DNA of 64,000 bases from Streptomyces sp. NBC_01304 (GTDB taxonomy: Bacteria > Actinomycetota > Actinomycetes > Streptomycetales > Streptomycetaceae), in NCBI RefSeq assembly GCF_035975855.1, contig NZ_CP109055.1, positions 868,001 to 932,000 on the forward strand, in the 5' to 3' direction. The translations under genes and the position numbers were made by a program. Shown here piece by piece: positions 49,013-57,476 of the stretch; position 1 is the stretch's first letter, and each line of letters starts with the position of its first letter. The notes under the pieces are model-generated. The model had not been told where the DNA came from, made no database searches, and was given only the letters and a program-made list of their open reading frames with translations.

Positions 49013-50122
49013 ATGGTGCGCCGACTTCTTATTGCGGCCCTCGCTGTCGCCATGACTCTGATTACCCTCACTTCCACGGCCGCGGCGGACACCCGGTCCT
49101 GGCAACACGTCCCGGTCCCGGCACAGTTACGCCCCCAGGCCGGGCTGAACGAGGCCGTGGCGTTCGGGCCGGACCGGGCGTGGGCGGTGGGTGCCGACGC
49201 CGTCGGCCGCTCGGCGCCGGGCTTCCCGGTGGTACTGCGCTGGGACGGAGCCGCGTGGCAGCGGCAGAGTCTGCCCGGGATCGGCTGGCAGGGCGAGCTG
49301 CTGTCCGTCGCCGCGACCTCGCCGACCGCGGTGTGGGCGGTCGGCCGTGACTCGGCGGGCGGCTCCCGCCTGCTCCGCTTCGACGGCAAGGCCTGGTCCG
49401 AGAGCCGGGCACCGCGCGGCGTGTATCTGACCAAGGTCGTCGCGGGCGGCGGTGAGTCCTGGCTCATCGGTTCGCGGGACGGCGCACAGGTACTGCTGCG
49501 CTGGGACGGGCGCGGCTGGAAGGACCTGCCGGTGCCGCCGGGCGCCGTCTACGGCCTGCACATCCTGGCGCCCGACGACGTCTGGGCCGCGGGCGACAGC
49601 GGCTCGGGGGCGGCCGTGTCGCACTGGAACGGGACGGCATGGCAGCAGACGATCGTTGACGGGTTCCCGCGGTCGGCCGTGGGCAGCGTACTGGCGGTCT
49701 CGCCGACCGAGGTGTGGGCGGGTGGCACTGCCGGGTTCGTCGGCGGCCCGGTGGGCCGGCCGATTCCGCCCCTGCTGGTCCGCTTCGACGGTCAGTCGTG
49801 GAGCCGGGTGGCCATGCCCGCCGACTTCGGCTCGGTCGTCTCACTGGCGCCTGCCACATCCGGCAAACTCGCCTGGGTCTCGCTGGCCAACTCGCTCAAG
49901 TGGGGGCCGCCGGGCAGCAATCCTCCGTTCGTCCCCGGGCCGGATTTCCTCTCCTGGTCCGGAGAGTCGTTCACCGAGTACAGCGAACCGGCGGTGGCCG
50001 GGGAGGGCGAATCCTCGTTGGCCCGGCTGACACCGGTGCCGGGCACGGAGACGGTGTGGTCGGTCGGCCGCGCGGCCGGCCCCGGGGGCACCTTCGCCCC
50101 GCGCATCCTGCGGTTCGGCTGA
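49013..50122 (+). CDS. Secreted propeller-like protein 2
   Basis: A 369-residue paralogue of the preceding protein, starting two bases after its stop. It has a Sec-type rather than Tat signal (RRLLIAALAVAMTLITLTST-AAA). The repeats are LRWDGAAWQRQ, LRFDGKAWSES, LRWDGRGWKDL, SHWNGTAWQQT and VRFDGQSWSRV: about six blades. The pair forms one operon ending in a terminator. Different export routes for two paralogues in one operon are unusual. Confidence 0.88.
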   Translation: MVRRLLIAALAVAMTLITLTSTAAADTRSWQHVPVPAQLRPQAGLNEAVAFGPDRAWAVGADAVGRSAPGFPVVLRWDGAAWQRQSLPGIGWQGELLSVAATSPTAVWAVGRDSAGGSRLLRFDGKAWSESRAPRGVYLTKVVAGGGESWLIGSRDGAQVLLRWDGRGWKDLPVPPGAVYGLHILAPDDVWAAGDSGSGAAVSHWNGTAWQQTIVDGFPRSAVGSVLAVSPTEVWAGGTAGFVGGPVGRPIPPLLVRFDGQSWSRVAMPADFGSVVSLAPATSGKLAWVSLANSLKWGPPGSNPPFVPGPDFLSWSGESFTEYSEPAVAGEGESSLARLTPVPGTETVWSVGRAAGPGGTFAPRILRFG

Positions 50123-50132
50123 GCTGACGAAG

Positions 50133-50161
50133 GGGGCTCCGTCCGAAGTGGGCGGAGCCCC
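50133..50161 (+). terminator. hairpin after propeller operon
   Basis: GGGGCTCCG (50133-50141) pairs with CGGAGCCCC (50153-50161), 11-base loop, followed by CGTTTCGC. Confidence 0.75.
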
Positions 50162-50277
50162 GTTTCGCGCGTGGAACCACAGCCACGCAGCACGTACTGG
50201 ATAACGCCACGGTGCGCGGCAGGGGCCCGGCTCCCGTCGTAGGCTGCATCTCGTACGTGAGGAACGGAAGGGCTGAG

Positions 50278-50949
50278 ATGGCCGAGACGACGGTGGCCGA
50301 GGTGATGGCCGAGCTGGCCGCGCTCGAGGACCCCAAGACGCGCAAGGTGAACGAGAAGCACGGCGACGATCACGGCGTGAACCTCGGCAAGCTGCGCGCG
50401 ATCGCGAAGCGGCTGAAGACGCAGCAAGAACTCGCATCCCGGCTGTGGGAGACGGATGACACCGCGGCGAGACTGCTGGCGCTCCTGATCTGCCGGCCGA
50501 AGGCGTTCGGGCGTGACGAGTTGGACGTCATGCTGCGCGAGGCCCGCACCCCCAAGGTGCACGACTGGCTCGTGAACTACGTGGTGAAGAAGAGCCCGCA
50601 CTCAGAGGAGCTCCGCCTGGCGTGGTCGGCCGATCCGGATCCAGTGGTCGCGAGTGCCGGCTGGGCGCTGACCACGGAACGCGTCGCGAAGAAGCCGGAG
50701 GTCCTCGACCTCACGGGACTGCTCGACGTCATCGAGGCGGAGATGAAGGACGCCCCGGATCGCCTGCAGTGGGCCATGAACCACTGCTTGGCCCAGATCG
50801 GGATCGAGCACGCCGAGCACCGCGCCTGGGCGATCGACATCGGTGAGCGCCTTCAGGTGCTCAAGGACTACCCGACTCCCCCGGGCTGCACGTCTCCGTT
50901 CGCGCCCGTGTGGATCACCGAGATGGTGCGTCGGCAGCACGACGCCTAG
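50278..50949 (+). CDS. DNA alkylation repair protein, AlkD-like
   Basis: A 223-residue all-helical HEAT-repeat protein of the DNA-alkylation-repair family, which excises or binds alkylated bases. Features: KHGDDHGVNLGKLRAIAKRL, LWETDDTAARLLALLICRP, VHDWLVNYVVKKSPHSEEL and LRLAWSADPDPVVASAGW. ATG at 50278 has GGAAGGG seven bases upstream. It is smaller than some AlkD enzymes but complete at both ends. No operon partners. Confidence 0.88.
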   Translation: MAETTVAEVMAELAALEDPKTRKVNEKHGDDHGVNLGKLRAIAKRLKTQQELASRLWETDDTAARLLALLICRPKAFGRDELDVMLREARTPKVHDWLVNYVVKKSPHSEELRLAWSADPDPVVASAGWALTTERVAKKPEVLDLTGLLDVIEAEMKDAPDRLQWAMNHCLAQIGIEHAEHRAWAIDIGERLQVLKDYPTPPGCTSPFAPVWITEMVRRQHDA

Positions 50950-51040
50950 GGAGGTTCGCTGCCGGCGGTGAGGCATGCCGTCAGCGGTCGAAACAGGCGT
51001 GCACGATCATGCGGTTCGGCGCGGGATCTACCCTGGCCCC

Positions 51041-51907
51041 ATGGAAATCGCCAAGCTGCCCCCCGAAGCGCGGGCCCGACGCAGCGTAGAGATGCGGGAG
51101 TTCCTGCGGTCGCGGCGGGCTCGGGTGACCCCGGCCGATGCCGGCATGGCGGTCGGTGACGTACGGGGGCGTCGCACTCCCGGGCTGCGCCGTGAGGAGG
51201 TCGCGGTGCTCGCCGGGGTAGGGGTGTCCTGGTACACCTGGCTGGAGCAAGGGCGGGAGATCAACGTCTCCGGTGACGTACTGGATGCGATCGCCCGGGT
51301 GCTGCGGATGGACGGCGCCGAACGTGAACACCTCTACCTGCTGGCCGGGTTGAACCCGCCCCAGGCACCTCCGGTGTCCGGTCGCCGGGTCCCGGACGAC
51401 CTGCGCCAGGTGATCGACTCCTGGATGCCCCGCCCCGCGTACCTGATCGACCGGCACTGGAACCTGGTGACCGTCAACCGCGCGGCCGCGCTGGTCTTCG
51501 GCTACCAGGAGCACGACCACAACTGCCTGGTGACCTTCTTCACCGGCGCCCGCTACCGGTCGTCGCTGGTGCGCTGGCGGGACGCGGCGCAGGTGATCGT
51601 CGGCCAGTTCCGGGCGGACGCCGCACGCTACCCGCAGGACTCCGAGTTCGACCGGCTCGCGGCGGACATGTGCGCCACCAGCCCGGTGTTCGCCGAGATC
51701 TGGGCCGAACACCGCATCTGCGACGCCTCGTCCGGCAGCAAGGCCGTCGCCCACCCCGAGGCCGGCGAGCTCATCTTCGACTACACCACCTTGACGCTCC
51801 CCCACCTGCCCGGCCACCGCCTGATGCTGCACACCCCCGCGACGGGCACGCGGACGGAACAGCGGCTGACCGCCCTGCTGGGGGCCACGGTCCCGCAGCT
51901 CGGCTGA
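51041..51907 (+). CDS. XRE-family regulator with MmyB-like ligand domain
   Basis: A 288-residue regulator. Helix-turn-helix: GLRREEVAVLAGVGVSWYTW-LEQGREINVS-GDVLDAIARVL. The C-terminal MmyB/PAS-like domain starts PDDLRQVIDSWMPRPAYLID and contains WNLVTVNRAAALVFG and FDYTTLTLPHLPGHRLMLHT, as in regulators that bind fatty acyl ligands. ATG at 51041. Regulators of this type usually control an adjacent dehydrogenase or SDR; here an SDR gene with a palindrome at its leader lies immediately downstream. Confidence 0.93.
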   Translation: MEIAKLPPEARARRSVEMREFLRSRRARVTPADAGMAVGDVRGRRTPGLRREEVAVLAGVGVSWYTWLEQGREINVSGDVLDAIARVLRMDGAEREHLYLLAGLNPPQAPPVSGRRVPDDLRQVIDSWMPRPAYLIDRHWNLVTVNRAAALVFGYQEHDHNCLVTFFTGARYRSSLVRWRDAAQVIVGQFRADAARYPQDSEFDRLAADMCATSPVFAEIWAEHRICDASSGSKAVAHPEAGELIFDYTTLTLPHLPGHRLMLHTPATGTRTEQRLTALLGATVPQLG

Positions 51908-52030
51908 GCCGTGCACCGCGCGGGCTCCGAATGACCGAGGGCTGCCCGAAAACGCACCACTGTCGGGGAGTTCGGTCAGGCTCCGCCCGCGAAGGTGGTG
52001 GTGGCAGACCCATGTTCGTCCCGCACTGCT

Positions 52031-52056
52031 GATCCTCCGCCCATCGGCGGAGGATC
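52031..52056 (+). promoter_or_regulatory. palindrome enclosing the SDR ribosome site
   Basis: GATCCTCCGCC (52031-52041), loop CATC, GGCGGAGGATC (52046-52056). The right arm contains the GGAGG ribosome site of the SDR gene. As DNA it could be the operator of the upstream XRE regulator; as RNA it would hide the ribosome site. Confidence 0.65.
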
Positions 52057-52062
52057 ATCCGC

Positions 52063-52818
52063 ATGAAGCGATTCACGAACCGAACGGTCCTGATCACCGG
52101 CGGCACCTCCGGCATGGGTCTGGCCACCGCCCGCCGCCTGCTCGACGAGGGCGCCTACGTCGTCATCACCGGACGCGACGAGAGCCGGCTGGCGAAGGCT
52201 GCCGCCGGGCTCGACGCGGGGCAGCGCCTGCTTACCGTGCGCGCGGACGCCGCGAACCTGGCCGACCTGGACGTCCTGATGCGCCGCATCGAGACCTGGC
52301 GCGGCACGCTGGACGCCGTGTTCGCCAATGCCGGCACGGGTGTCTTCAAGCCGAGCGCCGAGCTCACCGAGGCCGACTTCGACCACTCCACCGACGTCAA
52401 TTTCAAGGGCGTGTTCTTCACCGTCCAAAAGGCCCTGCCGCTGCTGAAGGAGGGCAGCGCGATCGTCCTCAACGCGTCCTGGACGCTCCACCGCGGCCTG
52501 CCGGTCGCCTCCGTCTACTCGGCGACCAAGGCTGCCGTCCACAACCTTGCCCGCACCCTCGGCTCCGATCTGGCTCCGCGCGGCATCCGCGTCAACTCCG
52601 TCAGCCCCGGCTACATCGACACCGAGATGTACCGCGGCGCCAACACCGACCCTGAGGCCGACGCACGCAATGCCGCGCAGGTGCCGCTCGGCACCGTCGG
52701 TCACGCCGACGAGGTCGCCGCGGCCGTGGCGTTCCTCGCATCCGACGACGCCTCCTACATCACCGGCCAGGACCTGGTGATCGACGGCGGCCTCGTCGGC
52801 TCGGTGCCCAACCGCTGA
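52063..52818 (+). CDS. Short-chain dehydrogenase/reductase (SDR)
   Basis: A 251-residue classical SDR. Cofactor motif TGGTSGMGLATARRLL (TGxxxGxG), structural FANAGTG (NAG), catalytic Ser in LNASWTL region, YSATKAAVHNLARTL (Y-x3-K) and DLVIDGGLVG at the end. The Arg in ITGRDESRL after strand 2 favours NADP(H). ATG at 52063 is preceded by GGAGG within a palindrome. Likely regulated by the XRE protein encoded upstream. Substrate unknown. Confidence 0.95.
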   Translation: MKRFTNRTVLITGGTSGMGLATARRLLDEGAYVVITGRDESRLAKAAAGLDAGQRLLTVRADAANLADLDVLMRRIETWRGTLDAVFANAGTGVFKPSAELTEADFDHSTDVNFKGVFFTVQKALPLLKEGSAIVLNASWTLHRGLPVASVYSATKAAVHNLARTLGSDLAPRGIRVNSVSPGYIDTEMYRGANTDPEADARNAAQVPLGTVGHADEVAAAVAFLASDDASYITGQDLVIDGGLVGSVPNR

Positions 52819-52836
52819 CGCCTGAGGGGCACATGG

Positions 52837-52872
52837 CGACGGTCCGCCGCCCGTGCGGGCGGCGGACCGTCG
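52837..52872 (+). terminator. 17-bp perfect hairpin terminator
   Basis: Arms 52837-52853 and 52856-52872 pair fully with a two-base loop, 18 bases after the SDR stop; also placed to end the convergent lipoprotein gene. Confidence 0.82.
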
Positions 52873-52904
52873 TGGTGGAACGCGCACCGAGCCGACGTGA
52901 GTCG

Positions 52905-53345
52905 TCAGTCCGTGTGGGGTTTGCGCTCGAAGGCCACCAGGTGCTCGGAGGAGACGCCTCCTGACGAATCCTCCCAGTCCTCCCCGGGGGCCTTGGCCGG
53001 GACGTCCTGGATGTCGTGGGCTCGCATCTCTCCTGGAGCCACCTCGCTCCAGGAAGCGCGGCCTTTGGAGCCCCTGTCGGCGGTCAGGGTCTGCTTCTTG
53101 CCGTCGAGGTCCGTGTAGACGAACTTGAACTCGTAGTCGCACGTCGCAGCCGTGCTGTTCTTGATCTGGAACTCGACGCTCATTTTGGGGTCGCCGTCCC
53201 CGCCGCCGCCCGAACCCATTCCCTTGAGGTCGGCGCGAGCGTCGCCTTCCGCGCAGGCTGCGTTCTTCGTCGGGGCTTTCTCCTCCGAGCACGCGGCCAG
53301 GAGTGCCAGCGGAAGCAAGAAGACCACCGTCTTGTGTCTCAGCAT
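52905..53345 (-). CDS. Small hypothetical lipoprotein
   Basis: A 146-residue predicted lipoprotein: MLRHKTVVFLLPLALLAAC with lipid Cys19. After a Gly-rich linker (GMGSGGGGDGD) the mature domain reads MSVEFQIKNSTAATCDYEFK, an immunoglobulin-like beta pattern similar to FxLYD/DUF domains that stabilise surface proteins. Two Cys (NAACAEGD and TCDY) may pair. ATG at 53345. Convergent with the SDR gene. Function unknown. Confidence 0.82.
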   Translation of the reverse strand: MLRHKTVVFLLPLALLAACSEEKAPTKNAACAEGDARADLKGMGSGGGGDGDPKMSVEFQIKNSTAATCDYEFKFVYTDLDGKKQTLTADRGSKGRASWSEVAPGEMRAHDIQDVPAKAPGEDWEDSSGGVSSEHLVAFERKPHTD

Positions 53346-53419
53346 GTACAGAAGTGCAGCCTTGCCAAGGAGAAGGTGTCAAGGGCATGCCACGCCAACT
53401 GCTCGCCCCTCAGCGGGAG

Positions 53420-54037
53420 TTACCCGGCAGAGCCCTGTGCCGGCCGCCGCTCCACGGCGTCCGCGACGGCCGCGGTCACGAACTTGTTGACGACGGCCGT
53501 GGCGGGCGGACCGGGGTCACGATCGGCGAACAGGAGATGCCCACCACCCACCAGGGACAGGGCGAGTGAGTCGATGTCGGCGTCGGCCGCGATGCGGCCC
53601 AGTGCGCGCTCGTCGTTCAGATAGGCGGAGATCGCGGTCGTCGCCTCGGCCAGGATCGCGATGCCGCCTCCCGGTCTGGCCTGCCGCAGCCGTGCGCGCA
53701 GTTCGTCCCGGAAGGTGATGAGCGGGATGATCGCCAGCGGAATCGGCCCGAACAGAGTCGTCAGCGCCCCGGTCAGGTTGTCGGCCACCGCGCCGGTACC
53801 GGCGGACTCGCGCAACACGCCCGCCTGCGCCTCGAGCTGCCCGGCCCGGTCGAGCACGAGGTCGGCGAGGAAGGCGTCGAAGTCGGCGAAGTGCCGGTGC
53901 AGGACACCCTTCGCGCAGCCCGCCTCGTCGGTGACCGCCCGGCTGGTCAGGCCGTTCGGACCGTCCCTCAGCAGCACTCGCTCGGCAGCATCGAACAACT
54001 GCTGCCGCGCGTCGCGAAGGTGCACCCCAGTCGGCAC
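53420..54037 (-). CDS. TetR-family regulator
   Basis: A 205-residue repressor starting at GTG 54037 (MPTGVHLRDARQQLFDAAERV when read as Met). The HTH is NGLTSRAVTDEAGCAKGVLHRHFADF. The C-terminal ligand domain is helical (LTTLFGPIPLAIIPLITFRD). It is divergent from a methyltransferase gene, with a large double palindrome between them; repression of that gene and of itself is likely. Confidence 0.93.
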   Translation of the reverse strand: MPTGVHLRDARQQLFDAAERVLLRDGPNGLTSRAVTDEAGCAKGVLHRHFADFDAFLADLVLDRAGQLEAQAGVLRESAGTGAVADNLTGALTTLFGPIPLAIIPLITFRDELRARLRQARPGGGIAILAEATTAISAYLNDERALGRIAADADIDSLALSLVGGGHLLFADRDPGPPATAVVNKFVTAAVADAVERRPAQGSAG

Positions 54038-54080
54038 TCTCAGGTCCTCTCGTCCGTCAACGCGCAGGAATCCGTTACCC

Positions 54081-54120
54081 GGGTGGGCATGCGCCCACTA
54101 GAGTGGGCGCATGCCCACCC
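54081..54120. promoter_or_regulatory. 40-bp double palindrome, TetR operator candidate
   Basis: Arms 54081-54099 and 54102-54120 are perfect inverted copies (19 bp, 2-base centre). Each arm itself contains a dyad, GTGGGC-ATGC-GCCCAC and GTGGGC-GCAT-GCCCAC, 20 bp apart. It lies 43 bases from the TetR start and includes the first ATG of the methyltransferase. Confidence 0.82.
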
Positions 54121-54956
54121 TACCGCGAGAGCAACCGGAACCCTCCCCCGCACAGGCGCACGAGGCCCGGCGGATGGCCGAGTCATTCGGCGTGGACGCG
54201 CAACGCTACGACCAGGCCCGCCCCGGCTATCCCGACGCGCTGGTGTCGCGGATCGTCCCCGGGAGCCCCGGGCCCGATGTGCTCGACGTGCGTCACGTGC
54301 TCGACGTCGGCTGCGGTACCGGCATCGCGGCCCGCCAGTTCCAGTCCACCGGCTGCACCGTCCTCGGCGTGGAGCCCGATGCGCGGATGGCCGACTTCGC
54401 ACGGGCCCGTGGACTGCAGGTCGAGGTGACGTCCTTCGAGGACTGGCAGCCGGCCGGGCGGACATTCGACGCGGTCGTCGCCGCGCAGTCGTGGCACTGG
54501 GTGGATCCGGTCGCCGGCGCCGCGAAGGCGGCGCGCGTGCTGCGTCCAGGGGGACAACTGACGATCTTCGGGCACGCGTACGAGCCGCCCGCCGAGGTGG
54601 CCGAGCCGTTCGCCGCCGCCTACCGACGGGCGGTGCCCGACTCCCCGCTCAGCGGTCAACCGGCCCGACGTCCGCTCGCCCTCTACCAGGCGGCGTACGT
54701 GAAGATCGCAGACAAGATCCGGGAGACCGGACAGTTCCACGATCCCGAACAGTGGCGCTTCGACTGGGAACAGTCCTACACGCGCGAACAATGGCTGGAC
54801 CTGCTCCCCACCACCGGCGGCCTCACCCAGCTCCGCCCCGATCAACTGGCCGGGATTCTGGACGCGGTCGGGGACGCGATCGATTCCCTGGGCGGGCGCT
54901 TCACGATGAACTACACCACCCTGGCCGTGAACGCCGTACGCGCCATGGGCGCCTGA
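54111..54956 (+). CDS. Class I SAM-dependent methyltransferase
   Basis: A 281-residue methyltransferase (UbiE/Ubie-like small-molecule type). Motif I is HVLDVGCGTGIAARQF; VLGVEPDARMADFARARG binds the ribose; FDAVVAAQSWHWVDP and VLRPGGQLTIFGHAYEPP follow. The first ATG (54111) lies inside the operator palindrome and lacks a good ribosome site; ATG at 54174 (MAESFGVDAQRYDQARPGYP), the usual family start, is a strong alternative giving 260 residues. A TetR regulator is encoded divergently. Confidence 0.92.
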   Translation: MPTLPREQPEPSPAQAHEARRMAESFGVDAQRYDQARPGYPDALVSRIVPGSPGPDVLDVRHVLDVGCGTGIAARQFQSTGCTVLGVEPDARMADFARARGLQVEVTSFEDWQPAGRTFDAVVAAQSWHWVDPVAGAAKAARVLRPGGQLTIFGHAYEPPAEVAEPFAAAYRRAVPDSPLSGQPARRPLALYQAAYVKIADKIRETGQFHDPEQWRFDWEQSYTREQWLDLLPTTGGLTQLRPDQLAGILDAVGDAIDSLGGRFTMNYTTLAVNAVRAMGA

Positions 54957-54967
54957 CGCTCCTGAGT

Positions 54968-54994
54968 CCGCGGCCCGGCTCAACCGTGCCGCGG
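54968..54994. terminator. hairpin between convergent genes
   Basis: CCGCGGC/GCCGCGG 7-bp stem (54968-54974 with 54988-54994), 13-base loop, in the gap between the methyltransferase and the convergent hypothetical gene. Confidence 0.4.
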
Positions 54995-55019
54995 CAACGA
55001 AACCCGCCGTCTGCGCGAC

Positions 55020-56171
55020 CTACTTGTTCGGATCCCGGAAGCGGCCGAACGCCTTCGTGAGGGCGCTCAGCGGTGAGACGTCCGGCTTGCCCTGTCCGGG
55101 CGCGGCCGGTCGGGGCACTCCGTCGCCACTGCTCGCCTCGGCCAGCGCGGCCTGTGCCGCCTCGGCAGCCTCCCGGTACAGGTCACGGGAGTTGGTCATG
55201 GCCGCCAGCGCCTCCGCGTACTTGGTGACCATGCCCTGGGCGTGGGCCAGTTCCTCGTCCGGGGTGAGCAGGTGCCAGCCGTGGCGCAGTTGGTTCAGGG
55301 CCTGCTCCGCGTCGGCCGGCAGCGGTCGCGGCAGTGCGGCGAACTCCTTGATCCTGTCGAGGAGTTCGGTCGGCTCCGAACCGTCCAGGAAGACGCTGCG
55401 CACCGTGAAGCGCTCGGCGTCGTAGTCCGGTCCTTGTGGTGCCGTGGGCAGGACGACGCCGCCGCCGCGCGGTATCCGCAGGCCGAGCTCCCGCTTCAGC
55501 GCGACGTCGGCGATCTGCGCCTGTTCCGGCGTGGCCCGGTGCTCGATCACCTGGTGCCGCAGGCTCGGCGGCAGGAACGCCGAGACCGGCTGCTGCCCCT
55601 TGGTGTCCGGCGTCATCGCCTCGTGCACCACGACATGGATGCACCAGCTCTGCCGGGTGCACTCCCGCAGCCGGTGCCGCAGTTCGTCGTCGTCCTTGGG
55701 CAGGTGGTTCGTCGTGCGCAGACGCACATCCGGAACCGTGTCGTGGTCCCAGGTGACCTGGTCGCTGTCCGGCCAGAACATCGTGGCGGGGGACGGCCAG
55801 TGCGGGTCCCACCGGCGATCCGCCTCGGCGGCGAGGACCCAGGTCACGCCCTCGCCCTGCTTGCGGCGCGCTTTGGGTTCGTACGTGGTCAGCTGTGCGC
55901 GCACCGTGACGTCGTCGGCCGGGCGCCAGCGGGCCTCGAAGACGCGGCGGGCCGACGGGCCGGGGTCCGCGGACTCGTCCCGCGGGTGCAGAACGGTGGA
56001 GCGGGCCGCCTCGGCCGGCTCGAGGTCCGCGAAGTCGTCGAGGACCCCGGCCGCCTTGAGGGCGATCAGGTTGCGCCGGACATCCAGCTCGGGCTCGGGC
56101 CCGAGGTGGCGCCCGCGCGCCAGCCACGCGGTGTCGGGGACGGTGGTCGAAGAGGTGCTGTTCTTGGCCAT
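55020..56171 (-). CDS. Hypothetical protein
   Basis: A 383-residue soluble protein starting at ATG 56171 (MAKNSTSSTTVPDTAWLARG). It is rich in Trp, Arg and Asp, with ARRVFEARWRPADDVTVRA, SWCIHVVVHEAMTPD, and a C-terminal helical Ala/Glu region (YREAAEAAQAALAEA) followed by a basic tail. No signal, membrane span or known motif. I do not recognise the family. Upstream of it lies a 32-base direct repeat; GGA is weakly placed as ribosome site. Confidence 0.78.
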   Translation of the reverse strand: MAKNSTSSTTVPDTAWLARGRHLGPEPELDVRRNLIALKAAGVLDDFADLEPAEAARSTVLHPRDESADPGPSARRVFEARWRPADDVTVRAQLTTYEPKARRKQGEGVTWVLAAEADRRWDPHWPSPATMFWPDSDQVTWDHDTVPDVRLRTTNHLPKDDDELRHRLRECTRQSWCIHVVVHEAMTPDTKGQQPVSAFLPPSLRHQVIEHRATPEQAQIADVALKRELGLRIPRGGGVVLPTAPQGPDYDAERFTVRSVFLDGSEPTELLDRIKEFAALPRPLPADAEQALNQLRHGWHLLTPDEELAHAQGMVTKYAEALAAMTNSRDLYREAAEAAQAALAEASSGDGVPRPAAPGQGKPDVSPLSALTKAFGRFRDPNK

Positions 56172-56216
56172 GGAGTCGTTCCGTGGGTGGTCAGGGCCCG
56201 ACCAGCATGGTCCGTT

Positions 56217-56283
56217 GTTCTGTTCGAGGCAAGCGGCATCGTGTCCACAGCGTTCTGTTCGAGGCAGGCGGCATCGTGTCCAC
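56217..56283. repeat. 32-base tandem direct repeat
   Basis: Copies at 56217-56248 and 56252-56283 differ at one base (A/G) and are 35 bases apart. The unit begins GTTCTGTTCGAGGC and ends CATCGTGTCCAC. Located between the end of the downstream methyltransferase gene and the hypothetical gene's start. Confidence 0.92.
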
Positions 56284-56338
56284 GGCCTCGTCGAGACCGG
56301 CGAAGCACCCCTCGAACAATGCGTAGAGCCGACGTGCC

Positions 56339-57019
56339 TCAGCGCAGCCGACGCACCCGCAGCACCACGTCGTCCGTGTGGTGCGCGCCCGCGCCACCTT
56401 CGGGTGCCACGCGTGGCCGCTGCTCGTCCACCTCCACCGCCCAGTCCTCGTCGAGCAGCTCGGCGACCATCGCGGGCCACACGTAGTCGGCCGGGTCGAA
56501 GCCTCCTTCGTCCACCGGCTGGGTGTGCATCCCCGCATGGTGGACGAGCAGCAGCACCCCGCCCGGCGCGACGGCCGCGAGCAGCGCTCGCTCGGCCGCG
56601 GCGTCGGGGGTGCGCAGCAAGGCCGGGTACTGCGCGGAGACCAGGTCGAAGGAGGCCGGCGGGAGCGCCGCCTCCGTGAGTGCGGCGTGTACCCAACGCA
56701 CAGCGAGCCCCGCGTCCCGCGCATGCCCGGCCGCCCGCTCCAGCGCGATGCCGGAGACCTCGAGCGCGGTCACGTCCCAGCCGCCACGCGCCAGCCAGAC
56801 GGCGTCCGCGCCCTCGCCGCAGCCGACGTCGAGCACCCGCCCGGGGGTGAGCCCGGCCGTCTCGGCCACGAGCGCACCGTTGGGCCGGCCGCTCCACAAC
56901 TGTTGCCGGTCGGCGTACCGGGTGTCCCACTCCGCGCGCACCGCGGGGTCTCCGAGGTATCCGTCGGCAGGCAAGGTGGCGTCGGACACGGGCGATTGGG
57001 CGGCGATGTTGTCGGTCAT
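56339..57019 (-). CDS. Class I SAM-dependent methyltransferase
   Basis: A 226-residue methyltransferase of the thiopurine/tellurite-resistance-like group. The start at ATG 57019 (MTDNIAAQSPVSDATLPADG) is preferred; a GTG at 57088 would add 23 residues. Motifs: WDTRYADRQQLWSGRPNGAL, VLDVGCGEGADAVWLARGGW, VTALEVSGIALERAAGHA and LLLVHHAGMH. The WSGRPNG entry is typical of methyltransferases that handle small thiol or xenobiotic substrates. Substrate unknown. Confidence 0.92.
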   Translation of the reverse strand: MTDNIAAQSPVSDATLPADGYLGDPAVRAEWDTRYADRQQLWSGRPNGALVAETAGLTPGRVLDVGCGEGADAVWLARGGWDVTALEVSGIALERAAGHARDAGLAVRWVHAALTEAALPPASFDLVSAQYPALLRTPDAAAERALLAAVAPGGVLLLVHHAGMHTQPVDEGGFDPADYVWPAMVAELLDEDWAVEVDEQRPRVAPEGGAGAHHTDDVVLRVRRLR

Positions 57020-57103
57020 GGGCCCACCGTCGCCCGGTCGGTGACCCGCACGCCACTCCTGTTGCCGGTCCGGCAAATCGTCCGCCACGACCCGGCTGCG
57101 GTG

Positions 57104-57334
57104 TCACCGCCGCCAGAGGCCGCTGACGAGCCGGGCCAGGGCGGCCACCGCCGCTGCCGCCTTCGCCACGACGATCAGTTCGCGGCGCCCGTCACCCCGC
57201 ACCCACTCGAAGACCAGCGCGGGGCTGGCCATGACCAGGAAGACGCCACCGCCCAGAGCCAGCGCGGTGAGCAGGACATACATCGACTCGACCGTCGTCT
57301 CGTCGCGCTGCTCCTGAGTGCGGGATCCCCTCAT
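57104..57334 (-). CDS. Small single-span membrane protein
   Basis: A 76-residue protein with one membrane segment, MYVLLTALALGGGVFLVMAS, followed by a basic cytoplasmic tail and a second weak hydrophobic helix (LIVVAKAAAAVAALARLVSG). The start could be ATG 57334 or ATG 57283 just before the span. It lies close to the methyltransferase gene on the same strand. Unknown function. Confidence 0.6.
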   Translation of the reverse strand: MRGSRTQEQRDETTVESMYVLLTALALGGGVFLVMASPALVFEWVRGDGRRELIVVAKAAAAVAALARLVSGLWRR

Positions 57335-57476
57335 GAGCCATCGATTCCCTGGAATCGCGGGTTCCACGACGAACGGGCGCACCCAGTTCCCGGAGTTGTG
57401 AGCCGTGCTCCGTTTTTCGCCGACAAATAGCCAAGTGGCCTGTTCAGAGCGGCCCTCGGGACCGTAAGGTCAGGCC

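Noticed and set aside
56217..56283. Possible CRISPR start or attachment site
   Set aside because: Only two copies with a 3-base gap, no spacer of usable length, and no integrase nearby.
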